64,000 bases of DNA from Thermococcus indicus. Its GTDB lineage: Archaea > Methanobacteriota_B > Thermococci > Thermococcales > Thermococcaceae. The translations under genes were made by a program, and so were the position numbers. The stretch lies in the NCBI RefSeq assembly GCF_006274605.1, contig NZ_CP040846.1, positions 2,115,041 to 2,179,040 of the forward strand, given 5' to 3'. Each line of letters starts with the position of its first letter. Within the stretch, counting starts at the first letter, position 1. Positions 49,923 to 58,511 of this stretch are shown piece by piece. The notes under the pieces are model-generated. The model was given only the letters and a program-made list of their open reading frames with translations, made no database searches and was not told the DNA's origin.

Positions 49923-50570
49923 TCATCCCCTTCTCTTTATAGCCATGAGCATGACCTGATCGGATGCATCCTCCGCCCTGTCGGCTATGTCACCTATCTT
50001 CGTTAGTATCTGGTTCCAGACGAGCTTTGCGTAGGTAGTGACTGTCTCGCTCTCAAAAACCTTGCCCTTGACGTCGTACTCGACCTCGTCGGCTATCTCC
50101 TCGGCATCCTCCACTGCCTTGGCCAGCTCTATCGCCCTGTCAACGTCCGAGTTCATAGCATTTACCGCCTGAACGAGAACCCGGTAGGTCTCAACGGCGG
50201 ACTCCACGAGCCTCAGGATCTCCGCCCTCAGCTCCTTCGGAACCTTCGGCTTGGCCAGTACGAGGGTGTGGGCCGCGCTCTCCGCGGCATCGGCGACCTG
50301 GTCAATGAGCTCGCTCAGCCTCACGTAGTCCCCCCTGTTGGCGGGCAGAAAGGCACCCTCGTAGAGCATCGTCTCTATGCCCCTTCTGAGCGTGTCGGCC
50401 TTGCTCTCCAGCTGGTCAACCTCCCTCTCAAAGGCCCTGGCCCTCTCAAAGTCACCGTCGAGGTAAGCATCAACCAGCTCCCTGAAGGCAACAAGAGACT
50501 CGCTGACGACCTCAAGGTGCTCGTCTATGGCTTCAAAAACGTCGCTCTCCTTGCCTCCGAATATGGGCAT
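49923..50570 (-). CDS. DUF47 PhoU-like protein
   Basis: A 215-residue all-helical protein of the DUF47 (PhoU-like, TIGR00153) family. It starts PIFGGKESDVFEAIDEHLEV and has LESKADTLRRGIETMLYEG near 63-81 and the family E/DxxxD-type metal motifs (ELIDQVADAAESAAHTL). Relatives accompany Pit phosphate permeases and probably modulate them. The only Pit gene in this window is about 8 kb away at 58467 and on the same strand. ATG 50570 follows GGAGGGGTCGAAG. Confidence 0.88.
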   Translation of the reverse strand: MPIFGGKESDVFEAIDEHLEVVSESLVAFRELVDAYLDGDFERARAFEREVDQLESKADTLRRGIETMLYEGAFLPANRGDYVRLSELIDQVADAAESAAHTLVLAKPKVPKELRAEILRLVESAVETYRVLVQAVNAMNSDVDRAIELAKAVEDAEEIADEVEYDVKGKVFESETVTTYAKLVWNQILTKIGDIADRAEDASDQVMLMAIKRRG

Positions 50571-50586
50571 CTTCGACCCCTCCAGT

Positions 50587-51501
50587 CTATACTTCACCGC
50601 CCGGTTTATTTAGATTTTCCTTGGCCTTTATCAGGGCCCACAAAAGCTCGTTTCTGGGCGCCTCCAGACCCACGGACTGGGCGTACTCCACTATCTTTCC
50701 ATGGATGTAGTCCACCTCGGTCCTCTTACCGCGCCGTATATCCTGGAGCGTTGAGTTGTAGTTCTCCCGTGTCCGCTCTATCGTATCCCATAGCAACTCG
50801 AGGGGATGTATTTCGAATTCTATACCAAGCTGCTGGGCCACGAGGCAGCCCTCGCGCGCAAGGTCCACCGACACCACCTCGAGGTACGGGTCGTCCTTCA
50901 GCGCACCGTTCTTCACTCCCAGAACCGTCCCAAGGCCGTTGATGACAGAATTCACTATAGCTTTCGCCCACTTCCAGCCGATAACGTGCTCCGTAACGGA
51001 CGTTTCAAGGCCCGCAGCCCTGAAGACTTCGGCCACCCTTTCCACGAAGGGATCGGCCCCCGTCGGGTACCTCCCAATAACCGTGAGTCCGCGCCCGGTC
51101 CAGCGCACGTGGCCCCACTCAACGAGCATGGCACCGTTCGTGGTCACCCCGCCGATGACCTTTTCCGTCACCTTGAGGGCCAGCTCCTCGTTGCCGAGGC
51201 CGTTCTGCACGCTGAGTATCCACGTATCCGGCCCTATGCATCCCCTGGCGCACTCCAGGGCCGCCTTTGTGGAGTAAGCCTTCGTGGCCAGAATCAGCAG
51301 GTCCGGCGGCTCATCGGGGGCGGTAAGGCTGGCCCGGGGATGAACCGTGAAGTCCTCAAAGCCCGAAACGTGCAGCCCGTTCTCGTTTATAGCCCTCACC
51401 TGCTCCTCCCGCCCGATGAGCGTTACGTCGTTGCCGGCCCTCGCGAGCAAAGCCCCGAAGAGGGAACCTATACTCCCCGCACCGAGTACGTAAACCTTCA
51501 T
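50587..51501 (-). CDS. panE: 2-dehydropantoate 2-reductase
   Basis: A 304-residue NAD(P)H-dependent reductase of the ketopantoate reductase family, which supplies pantoate for coenzyme A. The Rossmann motif [20 protein letters not shown] is at the N-terminus. [10 protein letters not shown] (about 96-105), the catalytic Lys in [20 protein letters not shown] (about 173-192) and [14 protein letters not shown] near the C-terminus follow family order. The length is normal. It starts 45 bases from the divergent SpoU-type gene. Confidence 0.9.
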   Translation of the reverse strand: MKVYVLGAGSIGSLFGALLARAGNDVTLIGREEQVRAINENGLHVSGFEDFTVHPRASLTAPDEPPDLLILATKAYSTKAALECARGCIGPDTWILSVQNGLGNEELALKVTEKVIGGVTTNGAMLVEWGHVRWTGRGLTVIGRYPTGADPFVERVAEVFRAAGLETSVTEHVIGWKWAKAIVNSVINGLGTVLGVKNGALKDDPYLEVVSVDLAREGCLVAQQLGIEFEIHPLELLWDTIERTRENYNSTLQDIRRGKRTEVDYIHGKIVEYAQSVGLEAPRNELLWALIKAKENLNKPGGEV

Positions 51502-51546
51502 CCCACCACCGCAAGCGTTTAAAGCCCCATCCTTAAAGCCTTACCG

Positions 51547-52272
51547 ATGATTTCGATAGTTCTCGTTGAGCCGGAGGGACCGGCGAACATAGGGATGGTA
51601 GCTAGAACCATGAAGAACTTCGGGTTCTCAAGGTTAGTCCTCGTCAATCCGAACATCACCGAGGAGAGCTACAGCTACGCGGTTCACGCCGCGGATGTCC
51701 TTGAAGACGCGCTGGTGTTGGGGAGCTTTGATGAGGCGCTTGAACTCTTCGACCTCGCCGTAGGTACTACTGGAAAGCCCGGAAAAAGCTACATCCCGGA
51801 GAGGGCACCCCTGATGCCCTGGGAGCTGGCCCAAACCCTGAGGGGCTACTCGGGGAGGATCGGCCTGTTCTTCGGCAGGGAGAGCATCGGCCTGAAAAAC
51901 GAGGAGCTGGAGAGACTTGACTTCACCGTAACGATTCCAACCAGCGAGGCGTATCCAGTCATGAACCTCTCACAGGCGGTGGCGGTTATCCTCTACGAGC
52001 TATCGAAGGGGAGGCCTGGCCCAAGGGCCCACTCCCTTGAGCTAGCCACTAGAAGGGAGAAAGAAGAGCTGGTGAAGGCCTGGGGAAACCTGTTAGGGGT
52101 TCTCAACTATCCCAAGGACGCCGAGAGGAGGGAGGTCTTCGTGAGAGTGTTCAGACGCTTCGTCGGGAGGGCAGTCCTCTACGGAAGGGAGGTTCACACT
52201 CTCATCGGGCCGATCAGGAAGGCGGCCCTTAAACTGGAGGAATGCTGGGATGCTGAGCGTCGAGAGGTTTGA
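51547..52272 (+). CDS. SPOUT RNA methyltransferase, TrmJ-like
   Basis: A 241-residue member of the SpoU/TrmJ group of RNA 2'-O-methyltransferases. Motif 1 is VLVEPEGPANIGMVARTMKN (residues 5-24). The knotted SAM site has GLFFGRESIGLKNEEL (about 115-130) and PVMNLSQAVAVILYEL (about 157-172). TrmJ homologues methylate tRNA position 32 in archaea, which is the likely target. TATA-like sequence is present just upstream, and the leader is short. It overlaps the alkyltransferase gene by 23 bases. Confidence 0.88.
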   Translation: MISIVLVEPEGPANIGMVARTMKNFGFSRLVLVNPNITEESYSYAVHAADVLEDALVLGSFDEALELFDLAVGTTGKPGKSYIPERAPLMPWELAQTLRGYSGRIGLFFGRESIGLKNEELERLDFTVTIPTSEAYPVMNLSQAVAVILYELSKGRPGPRAHSLELATRREKEELVKAWGNLLGVLNYPKDAERREVFVRVFRRFVGRAVLYGREVHTLIGPIRKAALKLEECWDAERREV

Positions 52273-52786
52273 CATAGCCGGTAGGACGGTGTGGATAGGA
52301 GTAATCCACGCCGAAAAAATCCAGGGGATAACCTTTTCCCTGGAAAGGGAGCAGTTCGAGAGGAACCTCGACCGCCTCACGGGCTTTCTAAGGAAACGGG
52401 GCGTGGACGTCGGTACCGAACGCGGAAGGTCGGACTACCCCTCCCTCGTCAGGGACGTCATCGTGGGCAATGTGAGCAACGCCGAAATCCTACCGGAGCT
52501 CTCCTTTGAGGGCGTGACACCCTTCGAGAGGCGCGTTTACGAGTGGCTCACGAAAAACGTTAAAAGAGGGAGTGTTATAACGTATGGTGGCCTTGCCGGG
52601 GCCATTGGCACGTCACCGCGGGCCATAGGAGGGGCGATGAGGAGGAACCCATACCCCATCGTTGTTCCCTGTCATCGCGTCGTTGCCCACGATGGCATCG
52701 GCTACTACACTCCACGACTGGACGAAAAGGTCTTCCTGCTCGAAATCGAGGGGGTGGAAGGATGGACAAGCTCAAAGCGTACCTGA
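52250..52786 (+). CDS. ogt: O6-alkylguanine-DNA alkyltransferase
   Basis: A 178-residue DNA repair protein that transfers an alkyl group from O6-alkylguanine to its own Cys. The active site is IVVPCHRVVAHDGIGYY (Cys about 141). The helix-turn-helix and arginine finger region ITYGGLAGAIGTSPRAIGGA precedes it. The N-terminal domain is short and divergent, as in other Thermococcales proteins. The ATG lies inside the end of the methyltransferase gene, and the 3' end overlaps the TPR protein gene by 25 bases, so all three are likely co-transcribed. Confidence 0.93.
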   Translation: MLSVERFDIAGRTVWIGVIHAEKIQGITFSLEREQFERNLDRLTGFLRKRGVDVGTERGRSDYPSLVRDVIVGNVSNAEILPELSFEGVTPFERRVYEWLTKNVKRGSVITYGGLAGAIGTSPRAIGGAMRRNPYPIVVPCHRVVAHDGIGYYTPRLDEKVFLLEIEGVEGWTSSKRT

Positions 52787-53796
52787 TCGGTTTCCTGATA
52801 GCAATCCTGGCAATAGCCGCTGGAATAGTCTGGTACGGCGGCTGGAAGCTGCTGCTCCAGGTGATACTCACCCTCGGCTTCCTCGGCGTCACCCTGATGC
52901 TGCTCTTCTTCACCGGACTGACGCTCTACGCGGAGAGCTGGAAGTACGGGGCGATACTCGCGATATTCACCGCTATAAGCGGCTACGGCCTGTATCTGAG
53001 CGCCACCTGGCGGAACCTCAACGTCGTCGCCGGAATAATCGTCTTCTTCGTAGCGATCGTCGCCTTTGGAATCTGGTACATCAGCGAGCCCGACCTCGGC
53101 CTCGCGGACCGCTTCCGTTCGGCCGAGAAGCTGGAGAGGGCGGGCAAGTACAAGGCCGCGGCGAGGAAGTACGAGAAGGCCGGAAACTACCTGAAGGCAG
53201 CGGAGATGTACGAGAAGCTCGGCTGGATGGAGAGCGCCGCCTGGGCCTACGAGAAGGCCGAGAAGTACGAGAAGGCCGCCGAGATCTACGAGGCCCTCTA
53301 CGACAAGGAAAAGGACACCTACTACCTCAAGGAGGCCCACGAGTACTGGAAGAAGGCCGGGAACATGGAGAGGGCAGCGAAGGCCCTCGAGCGCTACGCC
53401 GAGGAGGAGCCCTGGTTCTGGGAAGACGTGGCAAAGCTCTACGAGGAGCTGGGCAACGAGGAGAAGGCCAGGGAGGCATGGGAAAAGGCCCTTGAGTACT
53501 ACCAGAAGGAGGCCCAGGAGGAGGGCGTCTTTTACGAGGACGTCGGTAACATCGCCAGGAGGCTCGGGAAGGAGGAGCTCGCCAGGGAAGCCTACGAGAA
53601 GTTCCTCGAGTACTGCCTGAAGGAGGCGGAGCAGGACCCCATGTGGTGGAAGCACGTGGCCGAGGCCTACGACTATCTCGGCGAGAAGGAGAAGGCGGAA
53701 GAGGCAAGAAAGAAGTACGAGGAGTACAGGGCAAAGATAATGAGGGCCAACGAGGAGACCTCGAACTTCCCTGAGGAGAAGGAGAGCCAGAGCTAA
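52762..53796 (+). CDS. Membrane protein with cytoplasmic TPR-like repeats
   Basis: A 344-residue protein. Residues about 5-115 contain four hydrophobic segments. The rest is a Lys/Glu/Ala/Tyr-rich helical array with repeated patterns such as AARKYEKAGNYLKAAEMYEK and AAWAYEKAEKYEKAAEIYEA, typical of TPR-type helices. It probably scaffolds a membrane-linked protein complex; partners are unknown. The gene converges with the PIN-domain gene, overlapping by 4 bases. Confidence 0.75.
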   Translation: MDKLKAYLIGFLIAILAIAAGIVWYGGWKLLLQVILTLGFLGVTLMLLFFTGLTLYAESWKYGAILAIFTAISGYGLYLSATWRNLNVVAGIIVFFVAIVAFGIWYISEPDLGLADRFRSAEKLERAGKYKAAARKYEKAGNYLKAAEMYEKLGWMESAAWAYEKAEKYEKAAEIYEALYDKEKDTYYLKEAHEYWKKAGNMERAAKALERYAEEEPWFWEDVAKLYEELGNEEKAREAWEKALEYYQKEAQEEGVFYEDVGNIARRLGKEELAREAYEKFLEYCLKEAEQDPMWWKHVAEAYDYLGEKEKAEEARKKYEEYRAKIMRANEETSNFPEEKESQS

Positions 53797-54167
53797 AAGA
53801 CCCTTTCTATTTCCTCAATTCTGTCGAAGTCCCTGTCGTTTGAGAGGATAACCCTTATCCCGTGGTTTTTCATCGTGGCGTAGTGAACCGCATCGTCAAA
53901 GTCAAGCTTCTCAACCCGTTCAGCTTCCACGAGAATTTCAGGTGTCAGCGGAACGACTCGAATCCCCAGTTCAGGAAGTATTTCCATGAGGTTGAACCTT
54001 CTTTTCTTGTTCAGCCTTCTGAGGAGCACGTAAAGCTGCCAGATGGTCAGCGATGAGGTTATCATTGACCCGTAGTGTCTTTCCAGCAGTTCCGTGGCTC
54101 TGTCGGCGAACTCCGGGTTGTCGGTGAGATGGTAGTAGATCACGCTAACGTCAACGTAAACCCTCAC
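53793..54167 (-). CDS. PIN-domain toxin, VapC-like
   Basis: A 124-residue PIN-domain protein. It has Asp in VYVDVSVIYYHL (about 5), an acidic centre, EKLDFDDAVHYATMKNHGI (about 90-108) and ILSNDRDFDRI (about 111-121), the usual four-acid ribonuclease site. It overlaps the upstream AbrB-type antitoxin gene (ATGA). It is a different family pair from the one at 7318-7974, whose antitoxin is not AbrB-like. Confidence 0.85.
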   Translation of the reverse strand: MRVYVDVSVIYYHLTDNPEFADRATELLERHYGSMITSSLTIWQLYVLLRRLNKKRRFNLMEILPELGIRVVPLTPEILVEAERVEKLDFDDAVHYATMKNHGIRVILSNDRDFDRIEEIERVF

Positions 54168-54406
54168 AGCTCTCCCCTCAGGAGCTTTTGGGTTTCCTTC
54201 TTCACGATTTCGTCGATTTCTTCACCGGTGAGGTTCTCCCCCCGGAAAATTCCCCTGTATTTCATCAGCTTCTCCCTGACGGGGATCAGGATTATCCTGC
54301 CGTCCTTCTCCTCGACGTAGAACTCCCTGGAGCGGAGGTTTTTCCTGATGCTGGCGGGGAGGTAAACCCTTCCGTTGTCATCGAGCCTCACAACTTCCAC
54401 TGCCAT
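54164..54406 (-). CDS. AbrB/SpoVT-type antitoxin
   Basis: An 80-residue protein with an N-terminal swapped-hairpin AbrB domain (VVRLDDNGRVYLPASIRKNL, about 5-24, then FYVEEKDGRIILIPV). A C-terminal helical tail (NLTGEEIDEIVKKETQKLL) probably wraps the PIN toxin. Such antitoxins also bind their own promoter. It precedes the toxin gene with a four-base overlap. AT-rich DNA with TATTTATTTT-like sequence lies upstream. Confidence 0.82.
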   Translation of the reverse strand: MAVEVVRLDDNGRVYLPASIRKNLRSREFYVEEKDGRIILIPVREKLMKYRGIFRGENLTGEEIDEIVKKETQKLLRGEL

Positions 54407-54456
54407 GGTAAAGATTGGGTTTTTGGAAAATAAATAGTTTTTGGCAAACGCAATTC

Positions 54457-54639
54457 TTAATACAGCTCGCCCGCTTTCTTCAGCTCCTCAAGCTCCTCCT
54501 CAATTTCCTTCTCCTTTTTCTCCGCGTACTTTCCCATCCAGTCGAAGAAAAACCAGACCGCCAGAAGGAGCAGGGCTATGGCAAAGAAGCCAAATACTAC
54601 CTGGAAGTCCGTGGGAACAGTGCGAGGGATGTACGGCAT
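54457..54639 (-). CDS. Small one-TM protein with coiled-coil tail
   Basis: A 60-residue protein with one membrane segment (FQVVFGFFAIALLLLAVWFF) and a charged helical tail rich in Glu and Lys that could form a coiled coil. The ATG at 54639 follows GGTGGGAGC. The frame continues upstream to 54864 but only as antisense of the NAC gene. It is divergent from NAC, sharing about 90 bases of promoter. The function is unknown. Confidence 0.6.
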   Translation of the reverse strand: MPYIPRTVPTDFQVVFGFFAIALLLLAVWFFFDWMGKYAEKKEKEIEEELEELKKAGELY

Positions 54640-54727
54640 GCTCCCACCAGAAGAGACTTCGCGGGACACCTGAAAAACTTTGCCAACCTTTTTAAAATCC
54701 GAGGGGAACTCTCCCCAGGTGGTAGCG

Positions 54728-55063
54728 ATGATGGGGATGAACCCGCGGCAAATGAAGAAGCTCATGCGCCAGATGGGCATCAAGATGGAGGAGCTCGAGG
54801 GGGTTGAGGAAGTCATAATCAGGATGGAGAACAAGGAGATAGTCCTCAAGGAGCCGGTCATCACGATAATAACCGCGCAGGGCGAGAAGAGCTATCAGAT
54901 CGTCCCGGGGAGTGAGGAGGTCAGGGCCATAGTAAGGGTCTCGGAGGAGGACGTCCAGCTCGTCATGGAGCAGACCGGCGTCGATTACGAGACGGCAAAA
55001 AAGGCCCTCGAGGAGGCAAACGGCGACCTCGCGGAGGCGATACTGAAGCTGACGGAGGAATGA
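54728..55063 (+). CDS. nac: Nascent polypeptide-associated complex protein
   Basis: A 111-residue archaeal NAC. The N-terminal part is [20 protein letters not shown]. The NAC beta-barrel covers about 30-70 ([20 protein letters not shown]). A C-terminal UBA domain (about 75-111) has [20 protein letters not shown]. It binds ribosomes as a homodimer and contacts emerging chains. The ATG at 54728 (or 54731) follows GGTGGTAGCG. TATA-like CTTTTTAAAATCC lies about 35 bases upstream. Confidence 0.95.
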   Translation: MMGMNPRQMKKLMRQMGIKMEELEGVEEVIIRMENKEIVLKEPVITIITAQGEKSYQIVPGSEEVRAIVRVSEEDVQLVMEQTGVDYETAKKALEEANGDLAEAILKLTEE

Positions 55064-55096
55064 GCCAGAACAAAGAGGAAAACAAAACGTCGGGGT

Positions 55097-55456
55097 TCAC
55101 TCCCCTCCCTTCTCATTCTGGAAGGTCTCTATGGCCTTCATGAGAGGTATGAGGTGCATCAATGCCGGACCTCCGGCCATGAGAACCGCAACGAGGCCCG
55201 CCTCGATAAGCTCCTCGGGCTTTGCACCGGCGGCGAGGGCCTTCTGGGTGTGGAGATAGATGCACCACTCGCAGCCCGCGGATATGCCGAGGGCCAAAGC
55301 GATTAGCTCCTTCTCGCGCGTCGTAAGGGCCTTGTTGTCGAGGGTCTCCCTGAGGAATCTCGAGAAGGCGGAAATCTCCTTGGGGTGCTGCTTGCCCAGC
55401 CTGTCGAGGAGCTCCTCTATCTCCTCAAGTTTGACGTTAACATCGTCGTAATCCAT
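55097..55456 (-). CDS. Carboxymuconolactone decarboxylase/AhpD-like protein
   Basis: A 119-residue helical protein of the CMD/AhpD family. The redox motif is SAGCEWCIYLHTQKALAAG (CxxC with following His, about residues 60-78). Archaeal members of this size are usually thought to be peroxidase-type or disulfide proteins rather than lactone decarboxylases. The ATG at 55456 follows GGTGATCCCT. It converges with NAC over a 33-base gap. Confidence 0.85.
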   Translation of the reverse strand: MDYDDVNVKLEEIEELLDRLGKQHPKEISAFSRFLRETLDNKALTTREKELIALALGISAGCEWCIYLHTQKALAAGAKPEELIEAGLVAVLMAGGPALMHLIPLMKAIETFQNEKGGE

Positions 55457-55521
55457 AGGGATCACCGTATAGAGCTAAAAAAGAACCGCCTTAAAGCATT
55501 TCCAAAACGAAAGGTTCAGAA

Positions 55522-57051
55522 CTAGGTGTGAACCACAACGCCGCGCTGACGGAGATGCAGGATGTCATCGATGACGTCTATGAGGGAAGCGATTATCTCG
55601 TCGTACTTCCCGCCATCCAGACCGTACACTGTTTTAAGTCGATCTTTAAGCTCGAAAAGCAACTCCTCATCCAAGTCCATGAGCCGCTGGGCCTCCCTGG
55701 CGAGGAACCTGAGCACCACTCCCCTTGCATCGTCCCGCTCGAGGAGCTGGAAAATAACCCCCAGTGTCGACCTAATGAACGCCTCATCCTGAACCTTGTC
55801 GGTGATTCTGGAGAGGAGTTCCAGCGCACCCTCTATATCCCGCGGATGGGTCGATTTAAGGAGCACGTTAAGGAGGGACGCGAAAAACTTCTGGGTTCCC
55901 GGGTAAAGCGTGTAGATATCCGCCAGAACCTCCGCCGCGGTTTCCCTGGCCCACGGGTTTTTGCTCTTCAGAAACTCCCCCAGGACAGGCAGTATACTGT
56001 AGGCATCGGAGGGGGTCAGGTACTGGGTGAGTCTGGAGACTATCCACAGGGCGTCCATTCTTCTTGTGTAGTCCTCGTCCTCCAGCATCCCGAGAACCCT
56101 GCCCATAACCTCAGGATCCATCTTGGCGAGCTCAGCCACGATCTCCGGTTTTCCGGCGTCGAGGAGCCGGTCGATGTCCTTCGCGCTGTACTGGCTGACG
56201 GTCATGCTCTTCATGATGTCCCCCGTGTCCTTCATAACCTCACCAACGCCCGCGGACTTCTCAAGCTTTTCGAGAACCTGGGCCGCGCGGATACCGAGTT
56301 TAACATCTCCCCTGAGCCGTTTGATACCATTTATTGCCTTCAGCTTATTTCTCATGCTGAGCCTATCGGAGCGGGACAGCAGTCTATCTATGGACATAAC
56401 CGCCCTCTCGACAACGTATGGGTCAGGATGAGAAAGAAGATCCGCCATCTTGTCGAATACCTCGTTTAGAACCTTGGTGTCCTCGGTCTTGCTGGCCATC
56501 TCGGTCAGGGCAGTTATCGCGGCACCCTGGACTTCACGCTTTTTGCTTGAGCCTATGAGGGAGAACAGCCAGCCTATCAAACGATAGGCCAGCTTCACAA
56601 ACTTTGCACCCACCTTACCCAGTCCCTCTGAGGCGTATTCGCTGAGTATCGGGATGCCCGATTTAAGGACATCCATAAGCGCATCCGTTATTCTACCGTA
56701 CTCCTCCTCGGTAAGCTGACCCCGCTCAAGAAGGGCGTTCAGGACCTCCAGCGCCTTGAGGGCAACCCTCTCATCATCATCCTTGGTCCGGGAGATTATA
56801 TAATCCAACGCAGCGGAAAGTCGGCTCTGGGAGAGCCCATCCTCCCGCACCATGTCAAGAAGAACCTGAAGGGCGTTGGCCCTCACATGGGGGTTATCGT
56901 CCGACAGCAGCTCCAGAAGAACCTGAAAAGCGCTGTCGTACTCGGACGCAAGTTCACGAACCTCCCGCAGGTGCCAGGCCAGGAGGTCTTTACGCATGCC
57001 CGCCTTGTTAACCACAAGCTCCCCTCCCCCCAAAACCATCAGCTTCACCAT
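55522..57051 (-). CDS. HEAT-repeat protein
   Basis: A 509-residue soluble protein made almost wholly of helical pairs of HEAT/ARM type, for example LLELLSDDNPHVRANALQVL near the N-terminus, DLLSHPDPYVVERAVMSIDR and GEFLKSKNPWARETAAEVLA. There is no catalytic motif or membrane segment. Such solenoids usually serve as protein-binding scaffolds; the partner is unknown. The ATG at 57051 is near TATA CCTTAAATC, giving a nearly leaderless message. Confidence 0.8.
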   Translation of the reverse strand: MVKLMVLGGGELVVNKAGMRKDLLAWHLREVRELASEYDSAFQVLLELLSDDNPHVRANALQVLLDMVREDGLSQSRLSAALDYIISRTKDDDERVALKALEVLNALLERGQLTEEEYGRITDALMDVLKSGIPILSEYASEGLGKVGAKFVKLAYRLIGWLFSLIGSSKKREVQGAAITALTEMASKTEDTKVLNEVFDKMADLLSHPDPYVVERAVMSIDRLLSRSDRLSMRNKLKAINGIKRLRGDVKLGIRAAQVLEKLEKSAGVGEVMKDTGDIMKSMTVSQYSAKDIDRLLDAGKPEIVAELAKMDPEVMGRVLGMLEDEDYTRRMDALWIVSRLTQYLTPSDAYSILPVLGEFLKSKNPWARETAAEVLADIYTLYPGTQKFFASLLNVLLKSTHPRDIEGALELLSRITDKVQDEAFIRSTLGVIFQLLERDDARGVVLRFLAREAQRLMDLDEELLFELKDRLKTVYGLDGGKYDEIIASLIDVIDDILHLRQRGVVVHT

Positions 57052-57200
57052 GGAATAATAGGTTACACTCCGATTTAAGGGTTCCCTCAACGTCAGCTAC
57101 TCAAATCGAACCTGTTGTGAGGAAAAAGTGTCGCAATCAAACATCAAACAAAGATTGAAGGCACAAAAACTATTAACCCCCAACGAAAAGTGGGGACAGA

Positions 57201-58511
57201 ATGAAGGCCATAGGTGTGATAAGAAAATCCCGGCGGGACAGGGTAAACAGGGAGGAGTTCGAGGAGCTGCTGAGGAGTGCCGGCTATGAGGTAGTGGCGA
57301 TACTCGAGCAGAACAGGGAGGAGCACCCGAAGTACAACATCGGAAAGGGGAAGCTGGAGGAGCTCAGGGAGCTGGTTCGAGAGCTGGAACCGGACAAGGT
57401 TGTGTTCGCCAACAAACTCAGCCCGAGCCAGGCCTACAACCTCTGGAAGGAGCTCCGCGTTGAGGTCATCGACCGCTGGCAGCTCGTTCTCGAAATCTTC
57501 GAGAAACGCGCCCACTCGAAGGAGGCCAAGCTCCAGGTGGAGCTGGCGAGCCTCCAGTACGAGGTTCCGCTCGTGAGGGAGGCCATCAGAAGGATAAAGC
57601 TTGGCGACAGGGCGGGTTTCAAGGGAATGGGTGAGTACCAGACGCAACAATACCTCAAGCACATCCGGTACCGCATGGGGAAGATAAGAAGGGAGCTGGA
57701 GAAGGTCAAAGCCGATAGAGAGGTGAAGCGGAAGCGCCGCGAGGAGGTCGGCTTTATACTCATCGCCCTCGCCGGCTACACCAACGCCGGGAAATCGACC
57801 CTACTCAACGCCCTCGCGGGGGAGGAGATAGAGGCGAGGAACCAGATGTTCACCACCCTGGACACGACGACGAGGCGCTTCAAGCTCTCAGGAAAGAGGG
57901 TTCTCGTTACTGATACCGTTGGCTTCATCGACGGCCTGCCGCCGTTCATAGTCGAGGCCTTCCACTCGACGCTCGAGGAGATAGTGAAGGCTGACATAAT
58001 CCTGCTCGTCCTGGATGCGAGCGAGCCCTGGGGGGAGATAAGGAGGAAATTCATGGCGTCCCTGGGCGTTCTGAGGGAACTGAAAACCCTGGACAGACCG
58101 ATGGTGGTTGCACTCAACAAGATGGACCTGACCGGCAGGGAAGACGTCCGCGACAAGGCCGAGAGGGTGCGAGAGATAGCGGAGGAGAGAGGTATAAACC
58201 TCCTCCGCGTGGTGTCGATCTCAGCGAAGCTGGGGGAGCTTGAGGAGCTTTACGGTGCGCTCGAGGATGCCGTGCTGACCCTGCCAAAGTACGGGGCCTT
58301 TGAGATAAGGGTGGGCGAGCCGGAGAAGGTGCCGCAGGTCATGGCCCTGATAAACGCCATCGGCGAGGTTCTAAACGTGGAATACGGCGAGGAGACCAGG
58401 ATAGAGGCCTACATACAGACGGGAATGATAAAGGAGCTGACGAGGCTCGGCGTGGGGATAAGGCGGTTAAACCAGTCCCACAAGGGAGAAGGCCTTGAAG
58501 ATGGCCAGTGA
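57201..58511 (+). CDS. hflX: HflX-type GTPase
   Basis: A 436-residue ribosome-associated GTPase. The HflX N-terminal domain includes NIGKGKLEELRELV and an ASLQYEVPLVREAIRRI coiled region. The G domain has G1 GYTNAGKSTLLNAL (about 191-204), G2 TTLDTTTR, G3 DTVGFIDGLPPFIVEAFHST (about 236-255), G4 NKMD (about 305) and a G5-like SAK. It splits or rescues ribosomes in other organisms. Its end overlaps the convergent phosphate permease gene by 45 bases. Confidence 0.95.
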   Translation: MKAIGVIRKSRRDRVNREEFEELLRSAGYEVVAILEQNREEHPKYNIGKGKLEELRELVRELEPDKVVFANKLSPSQAYNLWKELRVEVIDRWQLVLEIFEKRAHSKEAKLQVELASLQYEVPLVREAIRRIKLGDRAGFKGMGEYQTQQYLKHIRYRMGKIRRELEKVKADREVKRKRREEVGFILIALAGYTNAGKSTLLNALAGEEIEARNQMFTTLDTTTRRFKLSGKRVLVTDTVGFIDGLPPFIVEAFHSTLEEIVKADIILLVLDASEPWGEIRRKFMASLGVLRELKTLDRPMVVALNKMDLTGREDVRDKAERVREIAEERGINLLRVVSISAKLGELEELYGALEDAVLTLPKYGAFEIRVGEPEKVPQVMALINAIGEVLNVEYGEETRIEAYIQTGMIKELTRLGVGIRRLNQSHKGEGLEDGQ

